A stretch of 64,000 nt of DNA from JAOUEA01 sp035249905 (GTDB lineage: Bacteria > Actinomycetota > UBA4738 > HRBIN12), in NCBI GenBank assembly GCA_035249905.1, contig DATFFT010000003.1, forward strand, positions 5,553 to 69,552. The letters are read 5' to 3'. The notes under the pieces were generated by a model. It made no database searches. It had not been told where the DNA came from and saw only the letters and a list, made by a program, of their open reading frames with translations. A program made the translations under genes and the position numbers. Shown piece after piece: positions 51,081 to 59,096 of this stretch (within the stretch, counting starts at the first letter, position 1; the number at the start of each line of letters is the position of its first letter).

Positions 51081-52267
51081 TGAACGAGCCACGCAACGTC
51101 AAAGACCTGCTGGTGCAGCTCAAGGACGCCTCGGAGCTCATGGTCGACCTCGCCTACGCGGCGGTGTTCTTCAACGAGGACAAGCTCGCTCGGGAGGTGT
51201 CCCGGCTCGAGTCGCGCATGTCCGAGGATCTCCGTGAACTGCGCGCCACCGCGATGCTCGCTGCACGCAGCCCCGAGGACGCCGAGGGCATGGCCGGCGT
51301 GTTGTGGATCGCCGACTCCATCGAGCAGATCGGCGACGCCGCCTCCGATATCGCCCGAGTGGTGGCGGCGCGGCTGGGCATCCCCGACGAGTTGAAGCCC
51401 GACCTCCGGCATGCGGACGAGATCACCGCGCGCGTGAAGGTGCGGGAGGGCGGAGGTGTCGTCGGGCGGACCCTTCGCGACCTCTCGCTCCCGACCGAGA
51501 CGGGCATGTGGATCGTGGCGTTCCGATCGGGCCTCGACTGGCGATTCGATCCCGGACCCGACGACGTGATCTCCGCGGGCGACGTGCTCGTCGTGCGCGG
51601 GCCCGACGAGGGGGTCAACGAGCTCCGCGTGCTGGCGGGGGCCCCGCCGCTGCCGCCGCCGCCCGAGGGCGACGCACCAGCGCTGTCGGAGCTCGACCGT
51701 GCCGTCGACATCCTGGTCGAGATGAAGGACCTCGCCGAGGCCGCGGTGGGCATGGCTTACTCGTCCCTGCTGTTCAACAACCGCTCACTGGCCGCGGAGG
51801 TCGGGGCGCTCGAGGCGCGCAGCGACCAGCTCCGCGACGAGCTGGAGTCGTGGGTGCTTCGAGCGGCCCCCGAAGCGCGCGACCCCGACGAGCTGCGTGG
51901 GCTGATCCGGCTGGCGGGGGCCAGCGAGGCGATGTGCGACGCGGCGCGCGACATGACCTGGTACGTCGAGCGCGGCGAGGCGTTGCCGCCCGTCGTGCAG
52001 ATGGCCCTCGAGGAGACCGAGGAGACGAGCGCCCAGACGATCGTGCAACCAGGTTCCCTCGCCAGCGGACGATCGCTCAGGGAGCTCCGCCTCGAGGCCG
52101 AAACCGGCATGTTCGTGCTCGCCGTGCAGCGCGGCGCCCGTTGGATCTACCGGCCCAGACCGGGGTTCGTGCTCCTCGAGGGCGATCGCTTGATCTCGGT
52201 CGGGCCGGAAGACGGCGAGGAAGAGCTCTGGGCCCTCACCGGCATGCCGGTCGCCGTCGAGGGGTGA
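51080..52267 (+). CDS. Doubled PhoU / TrkA_C (RCK_C) regulatory protein
   Basis: 395-aa cytosolic protein built of two repeats of the same pair: a PhoU-like helical bundle (about residues 1-110 and 205-310) followed by a TrkA_C/RCK_C domain (about 115-190 and 320-395). The repeats share GRTLRDLSLPTETGMWIVA and GRSLRELRLEAETGMFVLA. This is the COG3273 type, found in archaea next to COG1824 permeases; here too it follows such a permease, its start overlapping the permease stop. It probably gates the permease in response to a small ligand. Ligand unknown. Confidence 0.85.
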   Translation: MNEPRNVKDLLVQLKDASELMVDLAYAAVFFNEDKLAREVSRLESRMSEDLRELRATAMLAARSPEDAEGMAGVLWIADSIEQIGDAASDIARVVAARLGIPDELKPDLRHADEITARVKVREGGGVVGRTLRDLSLPTETGMWIVAFRSGLDWRFDPGPDDVISAGDVLVVRGPDEGVNELRVLAGAPPLPPPPEGDAPALSELDRAVDILVEMKDLAEAAVGMAYSSLLFNNRSLAAEVGALEARSDQLRDELESWVLRAAPEARDPDELRGLIRLAGASEAMCDAARDMTWYVERGEALPPVVQMALEETEETSAQTIVQPGSLASGRSLRELRLEAETGMFVLAVQRGARWIYRPRPGFVLLEGDRLISVGPEDGEEELWALTGMPVAVEG

Positions 52268-52272
52268 GCGGC

Positions 52273-52821
52273 ATGGACGCGTACGTCTACCTGAGGGTCG
52301 GGCCCGGAAGGATGACCGATGTGATGGCGGGGCTCGCCTCGATCTCGCAGATGCAGGCGGTGACCGTGGTGGGCGCCTGGGACGTTCTCCTGCACGCCGA
52401 GGGCCCCGACCTCGCGACGATCGCGACCCACGTGATCTCCGACGTCCACCAGGTCCCCGGCGTCGTCCGCACGTACACCGCGCCCGTCGTCCCCCCCGAT
52501 CGGGTCGGTATCCCCGGATGGGGAGCCCCGGATCCGCCGGCCATCGTCGGGGACGCGTGCTACGTGCACATCAAGGCCGACGCGGGGGCCGCGGCCGGCA
52601 TCGCCGAGCGACTGGGCGAGATGAGCGACGTCTCGGGCGTGGCCGTGCTGGGCGGCGCGTACGACTTGATGGCATGCGTCGCCCAACCGTGGGAGGTTGC
52701 GAGCGGCACGATCCTCGAGCGGATCCATCCCCTACCCGGCATCGTCTCGACCGACACGCTCGTCTCGCTCGTGTACGAGGAGCCAGCGGAGGATCGCGAC
52801 CAGTTCTCCGCCTGGACCTAA
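52273..52821 (+). CDS. Doubled Lrp/AsnC ligand-binding (RAM) protein without HTH
   Basis: 182 aa: two RAM/AsnC_trans_reg domains (about residues 1-75 and 95-175). Both have the pattern of a first strand (AYVYLRV; CYVHIKA), VVGAWDVLLHAEG versus VLGGAYDLMACV, and a closing V-VS/T stretch. There is no helix-turn-helix, so it is a ligand sensor, not a classic Lrp regulator. It follows the PhoU-TrkA_C gene by 5 nt (ATG 52273; an in-frame GTG at 52264 would overlap its stop) and overlaps the ispH end by 4 nt. Confidence 0.8.
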   Translation: MDAYVYLRVGPGRMTDVMAGLASISQMQAVTVVGAWDVLLHAEGPDLATIATHVISDVHQVPGVVRTYTAPVVPPDRVGIPGWGAPDPPAIVGDACYVHIKADAGAAAGIAERLGEMSDVSGVAVLGGAYDLMACVAQPWEVASGTILERIHPLPGIVSTDTLVSLVYEEPAEDRDQFSAWT

Positions 52822-53768
52822 GGTCCGGGGGCCTGCCGCACCCCTGCCGGCAAGGAGAACCGGACCCGCTCCTCGGTCAGGGAGACCTCCTCGACGGTCG
52901 CGAACCCGCGCTCCGCGAGCCACCCGAGCATCCGGTGCACGAGCCACTCCGGGGCCGAGGCTCCCGAAGTCAGCCCGACCGTCCCGGCCCGCGCCAGCCA
53001 CGCGTCGTCGACGTCGCTCTGGTCGTCGACGAGGTACGCGGGGGTGCCGAGCTCGCGAGAGAGCTCGGCGAGGCGATTCGAGTTCGACGAGTTCGACGAC
53101 CCGATCACGAGCACGACGTCGGCGCGCGGTGCGATCGCTCGCACGGCATCCTGGCGGTTCTGCGTCGCATAGCAGATGTCGTCGCGGGGAGGGCCCTGGA
53201 TCGACGGGAACCGCTCCTCGAGGATGCGCACGATCTCGTTCGTCTCGTCGACCGAGAGGGTCGTCTGGGTGAGATAGGAGAGGTTCTGCGGATCGGGCAC
53301 CTGGACCGTGCGTGCCTGATCGGGGGACTGCACCAGGATCGTGCGGTCGGGCGCCTGACCGCTCGTCCCCTCGACCTCCTCGTGGCCCTCGTGGCCGATC
53401 AACACGATCGTCCGGCCACGGTCGGCGAACCGCCGGGCCTCGACATGCACCTTCGTCACCAGCGGGCACGTGGCGTCGATCACGTCGAGGTTCCTCGTGC
53501 CGGCATTCTCGTAGACCCAGGGGGCCACGCCGTGGGCGGAGAGCACCACCACCGCACCCTCAGGCACCTCGGTCTCCTGGTCGACGAAGATCGCCCCTTT
53601 CGACTCGAGGTCGCGCACGACGTGCAGGTTGTGGACGATCTGTTTGCGCACGTAGACGGGTGACCCGTGCTTGGCGAGGGCTCGCTCGACGGCATCGACG
53701 GCGCGCTCGACTCCCGCGCAGTAGCCGCGGGGAGCGGCGAGCAGCACCGTGCCGGCGGTTCGAGCCAT
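52818..53768 (-). CDS. ispH: 4-hydroxy-3-methylbut-2-enyl diphosphate reductase
   Basis: 316-aa [4Fe-4S] enzyme, last step of the MEP isoprenoid pathway, making IPP and DMAPP. Cluster cysteines: APRGYCAGVERAV (about residue 17), IDATCPLVTKVH (about 101) and ICYATQNRQ (about 201). Active-site residues VLSAHGVAP, GHEGHEEVEGT and SSNSSNS are intact. Leaderless ATG 53768 with TACCAT 6 nt upstream. It overlaps the RAM gene by 4 nt at its 3' end. Confidence 0.96.
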   Translation of the reverse strand: MARTAGTVLLAAPRGYCAGVERAVDAVERALAKHGSPVYVRKQIVHNLHVVRDLESKGAIFVDQETEVPEGAVVVLSAHGVAPWVYENAGTRNLDVIDATCPLVTKVHVEARRFADRGRTIVLIGHEGHEEVEGTSGQAPDRTILVQSPDQARTVQVPDPQNLSYLTQTTLSVDETNEIVRILEERFPSIQGPPRDDICYATQNRQDAVRAIAPRADVVLVIGSSNSSNSNRLAELSRELGTPAYLVDDQSDVDDAWLARAGTVGLTSGASAPEWLVHRMLGWLAERGFATVEEVSLTEERVRFSLPAGVRQAPGP

Positions 53769-53774
53769 GCGGAC

Positions 53775-53780
53775 ATGGTA
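53775..53780 (-). promoter_or_regulatory. -10 box TACCAT, leaderless start of ispH
   Basis: TACCAT on the minus strand is 6 nt before the ATG at 53768. Confidence 0.5.
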
Positions 53781-53815
53781 GGCGCAGGAAGTCCTGACCC
53801 GCGGTCACCTTCGCC

Positions 53816-53845
53816 TTGCCGCGTGTCCGACCCCACTCGTAGGGT
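53816..53845 (+). promoter_or_regulatory. Promoter of the lysozyme-like gene (TTGCCG-18-TAGGGT)
   Basis: -35 TTGCCG at 53816-53821, 18-bp spacer, -10 TAGGGT at 53840-53845. Transcription would begin near 53852, leaving about 280 nt before the ATG at 54132. Confidence 0.5.
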
Positions 53846-53851
53846 GATCGG

Positions 53852-54131
53852 GCACGACGCGGATGGTTCCCGTCCGCTCCTCCCCGGCGCACGTTGCGCT
53901 CACCACCTTCCCAGGGTCGGTTCGCGCTGCCTGCATGCGTCCGGGGGCGGGGTCGGGGACATCGCGTGGCGCGATAGGTCACACACAGAATGAGATGTCG
54001 ACCACGGGAGGTGATGTCCACACCCACGACCTACCGCGGGGCGATCGGCGTCGCCGGTGAAGAGCTCACCGCACAGCCGAACGACCTGAGCGCAGCCGCC
54101 AGCTTCGTTCACCGCGGGGGTGATCCGATCT
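53852..54131 (+). other. Long gene-free leader, probably structured RNA
   Basis: About 280 nt between the predicted start of transcription and the exoprotein gene. TGCGCTCA (53895-53902) is the exact complement of TGAGCGCA (54087-54094) and could close a large multi-stem fold. GGTGA-AGAGC-TCACC (54056-54070) is a local hairpin. Leaders of actinobacterial wall hydrolases often hold ydaO (c-di-AMP) riboswitches, but the ydaO core words are not clearly present. No protein-like frame is evident. Confidence 0.4.
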
Positions 54132-54575
54132 ATGACGCATCGAAACACGAAGCGTGGCCGCTTCCCGGCCACGTTGGTTCTGACCTCGGTCCTGTTGGCC
54201 GCACCCGCCGCATCACTCGCCGGGGCGGCCCACGCCCGCGAGATCGGCGTCTCCCCCGATGTCTGCAGGATCGACTGGCGCAAAGGCTCGTGGCACGTGA
54301 GACAGCTCGTCCGATGCGCCGCGAACCGATGGAACGTTCCAGGTGGAGCGAGGATGGCGCTGTACATCGCGGACCGCGAATCGAACTTCGAGCCGCGCGC
54401 CTACAACAGCTACAGCGGAGCGAGCGGTGTCTTCCAGCACCTGAGCCGCTACTGGGGCGGACGGGCCGACGCCTTCGGCTTCGACGGATGGTCGGCGTTC
54501 AACGCCCGCGCCAACATCATGGTGACCATGCGCATGGTCCACCGCATCGGAAGCTGGAGCCCGTGGGGCCACTGA
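54132..54575 (+). CDS. Secreted transglycosylase/lysozyme-like protein
   Basis: 147-aa exoprotein. Signal peptide at about residues 1-35 (basic start, LVLTSVLLAAPAASLAGA core, AHA cleavage site). The remainder is a small lysozyme-like fold with the presumed catalytic Glu in ADRESNFEPRAYN (YIADRESNF, like SLT/Rpf-type muralytic domains) and SGASGVFQH. Probably cuts or binds peptidoglycan outside the cell. The ATG at 54132 has GGGGGTGAT about 7 nt upstream; a GTG at 54120 is also in frame. Preceded by a long leader with its own promoter. Confidence 0.8.
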   Translation: MTHRNTKRGRFPATLVLTSVLLAAPAASLAGAAHAREIGVSPDVCRIDWRKGSWHVRQLVRCAANRWNVPGGARMALYIADRESNFEPRAYNSYSGASGVFQHLSRYWGGRADAFGFDGWSAFNARANIMVTMRMVHRIGSWSPWGH

Positions 54576-54588
54576 GTCCCGCGCCGCT

Positions 54589-54933
54589 CTAGGCGCCGAC
54601 CGGACCGCCCGGGCGAGGCAGCCCGAGCACGAGGCCGCGCACCTCGTCGATCGAGGTGGCCACCGCGGTGGCTCCGGGCGTGTCCCGGTCCGTCACGATC
54701 CGCATCGAGGGGAGCCGCTCCCGGGCGGCGCTGACCAGTCGTCCCTGCTCCCCGAACGCCACGAGCACGTGTGGGCGCTCCTCGTCGATCTGAGCGAGAG
54801 CCGAATGCAGGTCCGTCGCGCCCGGGGCGAGCTCCCACTCGGCCGAGACGGTTGCGGCCTTCAGCATGGTGAGACCATCGCGATCGGCGGCCACACAGAG
54901 CACGATCAATGCCCGGCACACGGCTAGAGCCAT
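54589..54933 (-). CDS. Uncharacterised protein downstream of corA
   Basis: 114-aa protein not assigned to a family. It begins with a hydrophobic strand (RALIVLCVA), has HVLVAFGEQGRLVSAARERLP and MRIVTDRDTPGATAVATS, and reads like a small alternating alpha/beta (receiver- or Rossmann-like) fold without the receiver aspartates. The ATG lies within the last codons of corA (10-nt overlap), so it is co-transcribed with it. A later start at the TTG or GTG about 20-30 nt downstream is possible. Confidence 0.55.
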   Translation of the reverse strand: MALAVCRALIVLCVAADRDGLTMLKAATVSAEWELAPGATDLHSALAQIDEERPHVLVAFGEQGRLVSAARERLPSMRIVTDRDTPGATAVATSIDEVRGLVLGLPRPGGPVGA

Positions 54934-55892
54934 CCTCGCCGCTTGAAGCCCACGTAGAGCCCGAACGCCGAGGCCGCCATGATGCCGAGCGACAACGGGT
55001 ACCCCCACTGCCAGCGGAGCTCGGGCATGCCCCTGAAGTTCATCCCGTAGATCCCGGCGATCAGCGTGGGGACGAGCACGATCCCCGCCCAAGCGGTCAT
55101 CCGCTTCATCGCCTCGTTCAATCGGTTGGACGACTGGGCGACCAGCACCTCGAGCAGCGACGTCACCAGTTCGCGGACGTTGTCGGCGAGCTCCACGACG
55201 CGGATCGCGTGGTCCATGACGTCGCGGTAGTAGGGGGCGATGTGCGGTGAGGTGAAGCGCGGGTCCTCGTGCAGCACGTCGAGGACCTGGCGGATCGGCA
55301 CGGCCGAACGCCTGAGCTCCGCGGTGGTCCGCTTCAGCCGGAAGAGGCGTTCCTGGAGGTCGGAGGCGCCGTCGCCGTCAGGCTCGAAGACGATCTCCTC
55401 GAGGGCATCCGCCTCCTCTTCGGTCGCATCGATCACCGAGAGGAAGCCGTCGACGATCTCATCGATCAGCGTGTAGAGGCCGAACCCCACCCCCCGGAGG
55501 TCGGTCCGTCGGGTCCAGCGAGCCTGCACGTCCTCCATCGGAAAGGCGGGCGGCCAGCGCATCGTCACCAAGAAACCGTCGCCCGCGATCACGTGGACCT
55601 CGTGCTGGGTGATCGTGGTGGGAACCGCACCGTCGATCGTCACGGGCCGGGCCACCAGGAACACGTAGTCGTCGAAGACCTCGATCTTCGTCCGTTGACG
55701 GCCGTGGATCGCGTCCTCGAGCGTGATGGGGTGCAGGTGCAGGGCGCGCTGCAGCTCCTCGAGGTCGGCGGGGGCGGGATCGAGGACGTCGAGCCAGAGG
55801 AACGTGTCCGTGCCGCCTTCGAACTCCTCCAGGGCGAGATCGAACGGGTCGCCGTTGGCTCGCCCGGGACCGTAGATGAGGCCGGAGATCAC
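54924..55892 (-). CDS. corA: CorA-family magnesium/divalent-cation channel
   Basis: 322-aa membrane channel. The N-terminal cytosolic alpha/beta domain and long stalk helix occupy residues 1-260. Two C-terminal helices follow, with the selectivity motif YGMNFRGMP (GMN) between them and a basic KRRGW end. The pentameric family lets Mg2+ (or Co2+/Ni2+/Zn2+) pass down the potential. Leaderless GTG start with TAGGCT 7 nt upstream. Second candidate Mg transporter in the window beside the MgtE-like permease. Confidence 0.93.
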   Translation of the reverse strand: MISGLIYGPGRANGDPFDLALEEFEGGTDTFLWLDVLDPAPADLEELQRALHLHPITLEDAIHGRQRTKIEVFDDYVFLVARPVTIDGAVPTTITQHEVHVIAGDGFLVTMRWPPAFPMEDVQARWTRRTDLRGVGFGLYTLIDEIVDGFLSVIDATEEEADALEEIVFEPDGDGASDLQERLFRLKRTTAELRRSAVPIRQVLDVLHEDPRFTSPHIAPYYRDVMDHAIRVVELADNVRELVTSLLEVLVAQSSNRLNEAMKRMTAWAGIVLVPTLIAGIYGMNFRGMPELRWQWGYPLSLGIMAASAFGLYVGFKRRGWL

Positions 55893-55899
55893 GGCCCGC

Positions 55900-55926
55900 A
55901 GCCTACCCCGCCCGCGTGGCTACACT
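55900..55926. promoter_or_regulatory. Divergent leaderless promoters of corA and the GNAT gene
   Basis: Minus strand TAGGCT (55900-55905), 7 nt before the corA GTG at 55892. Plus strand TACACT (55921-55926), 7 nt before the GNAT GTG at 55934. The -10 boxes are 15 bp apart. Confidence 0.55.
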
Positions 55927-55933
55927 CGCCTCG

Positions 55934-56773
55934 GTGTCAGGGTGCTCACGCGTGCCGGCCGAGCAAGTCGTCCCGGATCATGTCCTGCGATTCTGGCCTG
56001 CCCTCGACCGGCTGTTCGCTCGCGTCCTGCCCACTCGATGGGGTGCCGTCGTCACCGACGGACGGTTCCCCGCCGTCTGGGACGCGAACTACGCTCGGAT
56101 CGACGCGCCGACGAACGACCTGACGCTCTCGGAGGTCGAGGCGTCACTGCTTCCGGAGCTCCGTTCGGCACGAGCCCCGGTGGAGCATCTGGTCTCGTTC
56201 CGCCCGGACGTGACCGCACCGCTGTTCCGGGATCTCGAGGCACGGCGGCACCGGATCACCTGGGACCTCGCGATGGACCTCGAGGCAGATCCACCCCTCG
56301 GCGATGACCGGCCGGCCGAGGACCTCTCGCCCGGTCCTGAGCTCTGGAGCGCGGTGGCCGCATCACTCCGGCTGTTCGGCGTCGACGGGCACGAGGCGCG
56401 GCGGCAGCTCGCGAGGATCGAGCGCGAGGTGCTCACGGTCGCAGGCAAGCGATGGTTCGGCGTGCGAGACGTCGACGGCTCGATCGTGTCGCTCGGTGCC
56501 CTGCTCCTCCTCGGAGACGTCGGCTACATCGACAACGTGGCCACGTTCGAACACGCGCGCGGCCGTGGTCACGCGAGCGCCGTCACGTCACGCGCGATCC
56601 GGGCAGCGAAGGAAGCCGGAGCCGCGCACGTCTGCCTGCTCGCCGATCCCGACGAGACCGGTGTGATCGCGATGTACGAACGCCTGGGGTTCCGCGGCGT
56701 CGGCCGGCTCGTCGCCTCGAGGGGCCCTGTTCCAGGTCGGGATCACGGTGCCGAGGGAGGCAGCCCGAGGTAA
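55934..56773 (+). CDS. GNAT-family N-acetyltransferase
   Basis: 279 aa. A conserved but unassigned N-terminal half (residues 1-130) is followed by a GNAT domain (about 140-265) with the acetyl-CoA loop in EHARGRGHASAVTSRAI (R-x-x-G-x-A) and ETGVIAMYERLGFRGVGR near the end. It probably acetylates a small-molecule or protein amine; substrate unknown. GTG 55934 is preferred over GTG 55916 because TACACT lies 7 nt upstream. Its 3' end overlaps the mutT1-like gene by 31 bp. Confidence 0.8.
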   Translation: MSGCSRVPAEQVVPDHVLRFWPALDRLFARVLPTRWGAVVTDGRFPAVWDANYARIDAPTNDLTLSEVEASLLPELRSARAPVEHLVSFRPDVTAPLFRDLEARRHRITWDLAMDLEADPPLGDDRPAEDLSPGPELWSAVAASLRLFGVDGHEARRQLARIEREVLTVAGKRWFGVRDVDGSIVSLGALLLLGDVGYIDNVATFEHARGRGHASAVTSRAIRAAKEAGAAHVCLLADPDETGVIAMYERLGFRGVGRLVASRGPVPGRDHGAEGGSPR

Positions 56774-57606
56774 CGCGCCGAGGTGAACAGCCCTCCGTCG
56801 CGCTCGAGCATCCAGGTGGAGCCCTTCTTCCAGATGGGGGGGTCGAGCATGTCGACGCCGTGTTCTGCGAGTGCCCGTACGACGGCTGGGACGACGTCGC
56901 CGTGGCTGCACATCACGACGGCGCCGCCGCGGGAGCGGACCAACGACAGCGCGTCGGCGGTCGGCGTCCCCTCGGCCAGGGCATCGTGCTCCTCCAGCGG
57001 CACCGAGCGAGCGATCGCGAGCGGCCGCACCGTCTGCACGCACCTGACATAAGGACTCGAGAGCACGAGGTCGACCGGCAGCTGGCGGAACACCATGACG
57101 AGCCCCTCCGCCTGCGCACGCCCCTTCCTCGTGACCGGCCTCAGCACATCGTCCTCGGACCATGCCTCCCGATCGCCCGCCTTGGCGTGACGAACGAGGT
57201 ACACCGGCCGATCGAACGAGCGGGCGTCGGCCAGAACGTTCTTGTCGTGTCCGTAGGTGAGCAGCGCCGCCGCGCTGTCCGCATCGAGCCAGCGGAGATC
57301 GTCGACCTCGTCGTTCGGTGCGAAGGCCCCGCCCACCGGGTACATCAGCCAGTAGCGAACGGTCTTGGGGCGTCCTCGACGATCGGCGTACCGGACCGAG
57401 ACGACCTCGGGCCCCCGTTCACAGACGAACCCGGTCTCCTCACGCACCTCCCGCTCGGCGCTGACCTCGTCGGACTCGCCGTCCTCGGCCTTTCCCTTGG
57501 GGAACGTCCAGTCGTCGTAGCGCGCCCGATGGACCAGCGCGAACTCCGGGCCGTGACGGCCGGCACGGCGAACGACCCCGCCCGCCGCTCGGACCTCGGT
57601 CTTCAC
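56743..57606 (-). CDS. MutT1-type fusion: Nudix hydrolase plus histidine phosphatase
   Basis: 287 aa. The Nudix domain (about residues 1-140) has the box GKAEDGESDEVSAEREVREE followed by TGF. A histidine phosphatase domain (about 150-285) has YLVRHAKAG (RHxK/RHG class) and MCSHGDVVP. Mycobacterial MutT1 (8-oxo-dGTP and Ap4A hydrolase) has the same fusion and is also encoded beside ppk. GTG start overlaps the CHAD gene stop (GTGA). Likely clears oxidised nucleotides or dinucleoside polyphosphates, in the cytosol. Confidence 0.88.
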   Translation of the reverse strand: MKTEVRAAGGVVRRAGRHGPEFALVHRARYDDWTFPKGKAEDGESDEVSAEREVREETGFVCERGPEVVSVRYADRRGRPKTVRYWLMYPVGGAFAPNDEVDDLRWLDADSAAALLTYGHDKNVLADARSFDRPVYLVRHAKAGDREAWSEDDVLRPVTRKGRAQAEGLVMVFRQLPVDLVLSSPYVRCVQTVRPLAIARSVPLEEHDALAEGTPTADALSLVRSRGGAVVMCSHGDVVPAVVRALAEHGVDMLDPPIWKKGSTWMLERDGGLFTSARYLGLPPSAP

Positions 57607-59096
57607 TCCCAGAACCTCAGGCCTCGTCGCTGCAGGTCGGCCCAGGCGGCGGGCCAAGCCCGTCGTGCATCCTCGCGAGCCCCCGCATCGAACCCGGCGA
57701 GCCTGCCCGAGGTGAAGGCCACGCGGGGCGTGACACCCCCCGCTTGCTCCCGGAGCCAGGCGATCGCCATCACCGCATCCTGATGGGTCCCGAGCACCTG
57801 CTGCAACGCCTCCGCCCGGCGGGCGAATCGCCGGGCGGGCCTCCCGAAGACGGGCGTGAGAGCCTCCGCCGCGTACCGAACCCGTTTGGACCTGATCCGT
57901 GCCTCGTGCAGCTCGGCGTCGGTCGAATGCGGGCCCAGGCCCTCGCACACGGCCGCCAGCCGGTTCCAAGGTTCCTGCATGACCGCACCCATCACCTCGA
58001 CGGCCGGGGCGCCGGCGACCTCGCGGAGCACGCGCGGCGCGGCCGCGGCATCGACCAGCGCGTCGAGCAACTCGACGTACCGAGACGCACGCATCGCGGA
58101 CAGGAGCTCGACCCTGACCGCGTCGCGGCGGACCCGAAGCCGATCGAGCACGGTGGCCACGTTCGCCGCATCGTCGTCGGGGAGCAGCAACGCGGACTTC
58201 CTGAGCCGCTCACCCAGCACGTCGAGATCGCGCACCGGCCCGAGCTCGCCCCCGAGCCATCCGAGCTCGGACCGCAGCGCGTCGTGCCAGCCTCGGACGA
58301 GGAGCGACCGGAACGTCCGCAGATCGGATCGGAGCCGACGCGTCGCAACCCGGACCTGGTGCACTCCCTCGGGGTCGGTGCCGACGCGGACGTCGGCGTC
58401 GTGGGTGATCAGGCGGATCGTCGAGGTCGCGAGGGTAGCCCGCACCACGTCCTCGACCGACGACGACGGCCCGATCGAGGGCACGACGACGTCGGGTGGG
58501 GCGGACGCCCGATCCCCCAGTGCCCGGACGACCTTGGGGACGGGATCGGCCGCGCGGGCTCCACCCTCGATCAGCACGCCGAGCACCGGTTCCAACATGG
58601 AGCTTTCGACCGGATCGCACAGCTCTGCCTCGACCTCCCTGAACCGCCCCACGGTGCGTCGGCCGTCGAGCACCGAGACGTCGTCATCGACGATCTCGGC
58701 GACCATCCGTTCGTCGGGCAACCGCACGACCTTCGTGCGCCGCCGCACCGTTCGGAGCCTGGCGACCGGCCCGAGGATCCCTCCGCGCACGAACCCGCGT
58801 ACGAGGTCGACGGCGTCGGCGGGCGCCCGGGAGGGGCCACCCTCGAAGACATGCTCCTGTCGCTCGATCACCGAACCCTTGACCGACCGCGGCAGCTTCA
58901 CGGTCCAGCCCTCCGCCGCCCTGTACCGGAACGACGCCCCCCACCTGACGAGGCGCAGGTCCTCGGTGTCGTGATAGATGCTGACGAAGCGCTGAGCGTC
59001 TTCGGGTTCCTCCCGGAACGACAACTGCGCCGAGGCCGCGTCGCGCAGGCGGAATCCCGGCTCGACCGAGAGCTTGGCCTCGCGCTCGAGCCTCAC
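57603..59096 (-). CDS. CYTH-CHAD protein (polyphosphate-associated)
   Basis: 497-aa protein: a CYTH triphosphate-tunnel domain (about residues 1-200) starting with RLEREAKLSV (the ExExK motif), and a CHAD domain (about 220-495) with the paired basic helices: GVHQVRVATRRLRSDLRTF (HxxRVxxRRLR) and LHEARIRSKRVRYAAEAL. CHAD domains bind polyphosphate; CYTH domains bind or hydrolyse triphosphates. GTG start overlaps the ppk stop, so it is made together with polyphosphate kinase. A polyphosphate-binding or tripolyphosphatase role is likely. Confidence 0.9.
   Translation of the reverse strand: MRLEREAKLSVEPGFRLRDAASAQLSFREEPEDAQRFVSIYHDTEDLRLVRWGASFRYRAAEGWTVKLPRSVKGSVIERQEHVFEGGPSRAPADAVDLVRGFVRGGILGPVARLRTVRRRTKVVRLPDERMVAEIVDDDVSVLDGRRTVGRFREVEAELCDPVESSMLEPVLGVLIEGGARAADPVPKVVRALGDRASAPPDVVVPSIGPSSSVEDVVRATLATSTIRLITHDADVRVGTDPEGVHQVRVATRRLRSDLRTFRSLLVRGWHDALRSELGWLGGELGPVRDLDVLGERLRKSALLLPDDDAANVATVLDRLRVRRDAVRVELLSAMRASRYVELLDALVDAAAAPRVLREVAGAPAVEVMGAVMQEPWNRLAAVCEGLGPHSTDAELHEARIRSKRVRYAAEALTPVFGRPARRFARRAEALQQVLGTHQDAVMAIAWLREQAGGVTPRVAFTSGRLAGFDAGAREDARRAWPAAWADLQRRGLRFWE

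Noticed and set aside
53852..54131. A ydaO/yuaA (c-di-AMP) riboswitch
   Set aside because: Context fits and a few words (GGGGCGA, GCCGAAC) are similar, but the conserved GGGGTGAATC and CCCGAACCCGTCAGCT-type blocks are not present in the right form, so I do not call it.
53990..54592. A 200-codon frame in the leader of the lysozyme-like gene, with GGGAGGTG before an internal ATG at 54014
   Set aside because: It overlaps the signal-peptide and lysozyme frame completely, shows no family similarity, and the ribosome-like site sits almost against the ATG; more likely part of a structured leader.
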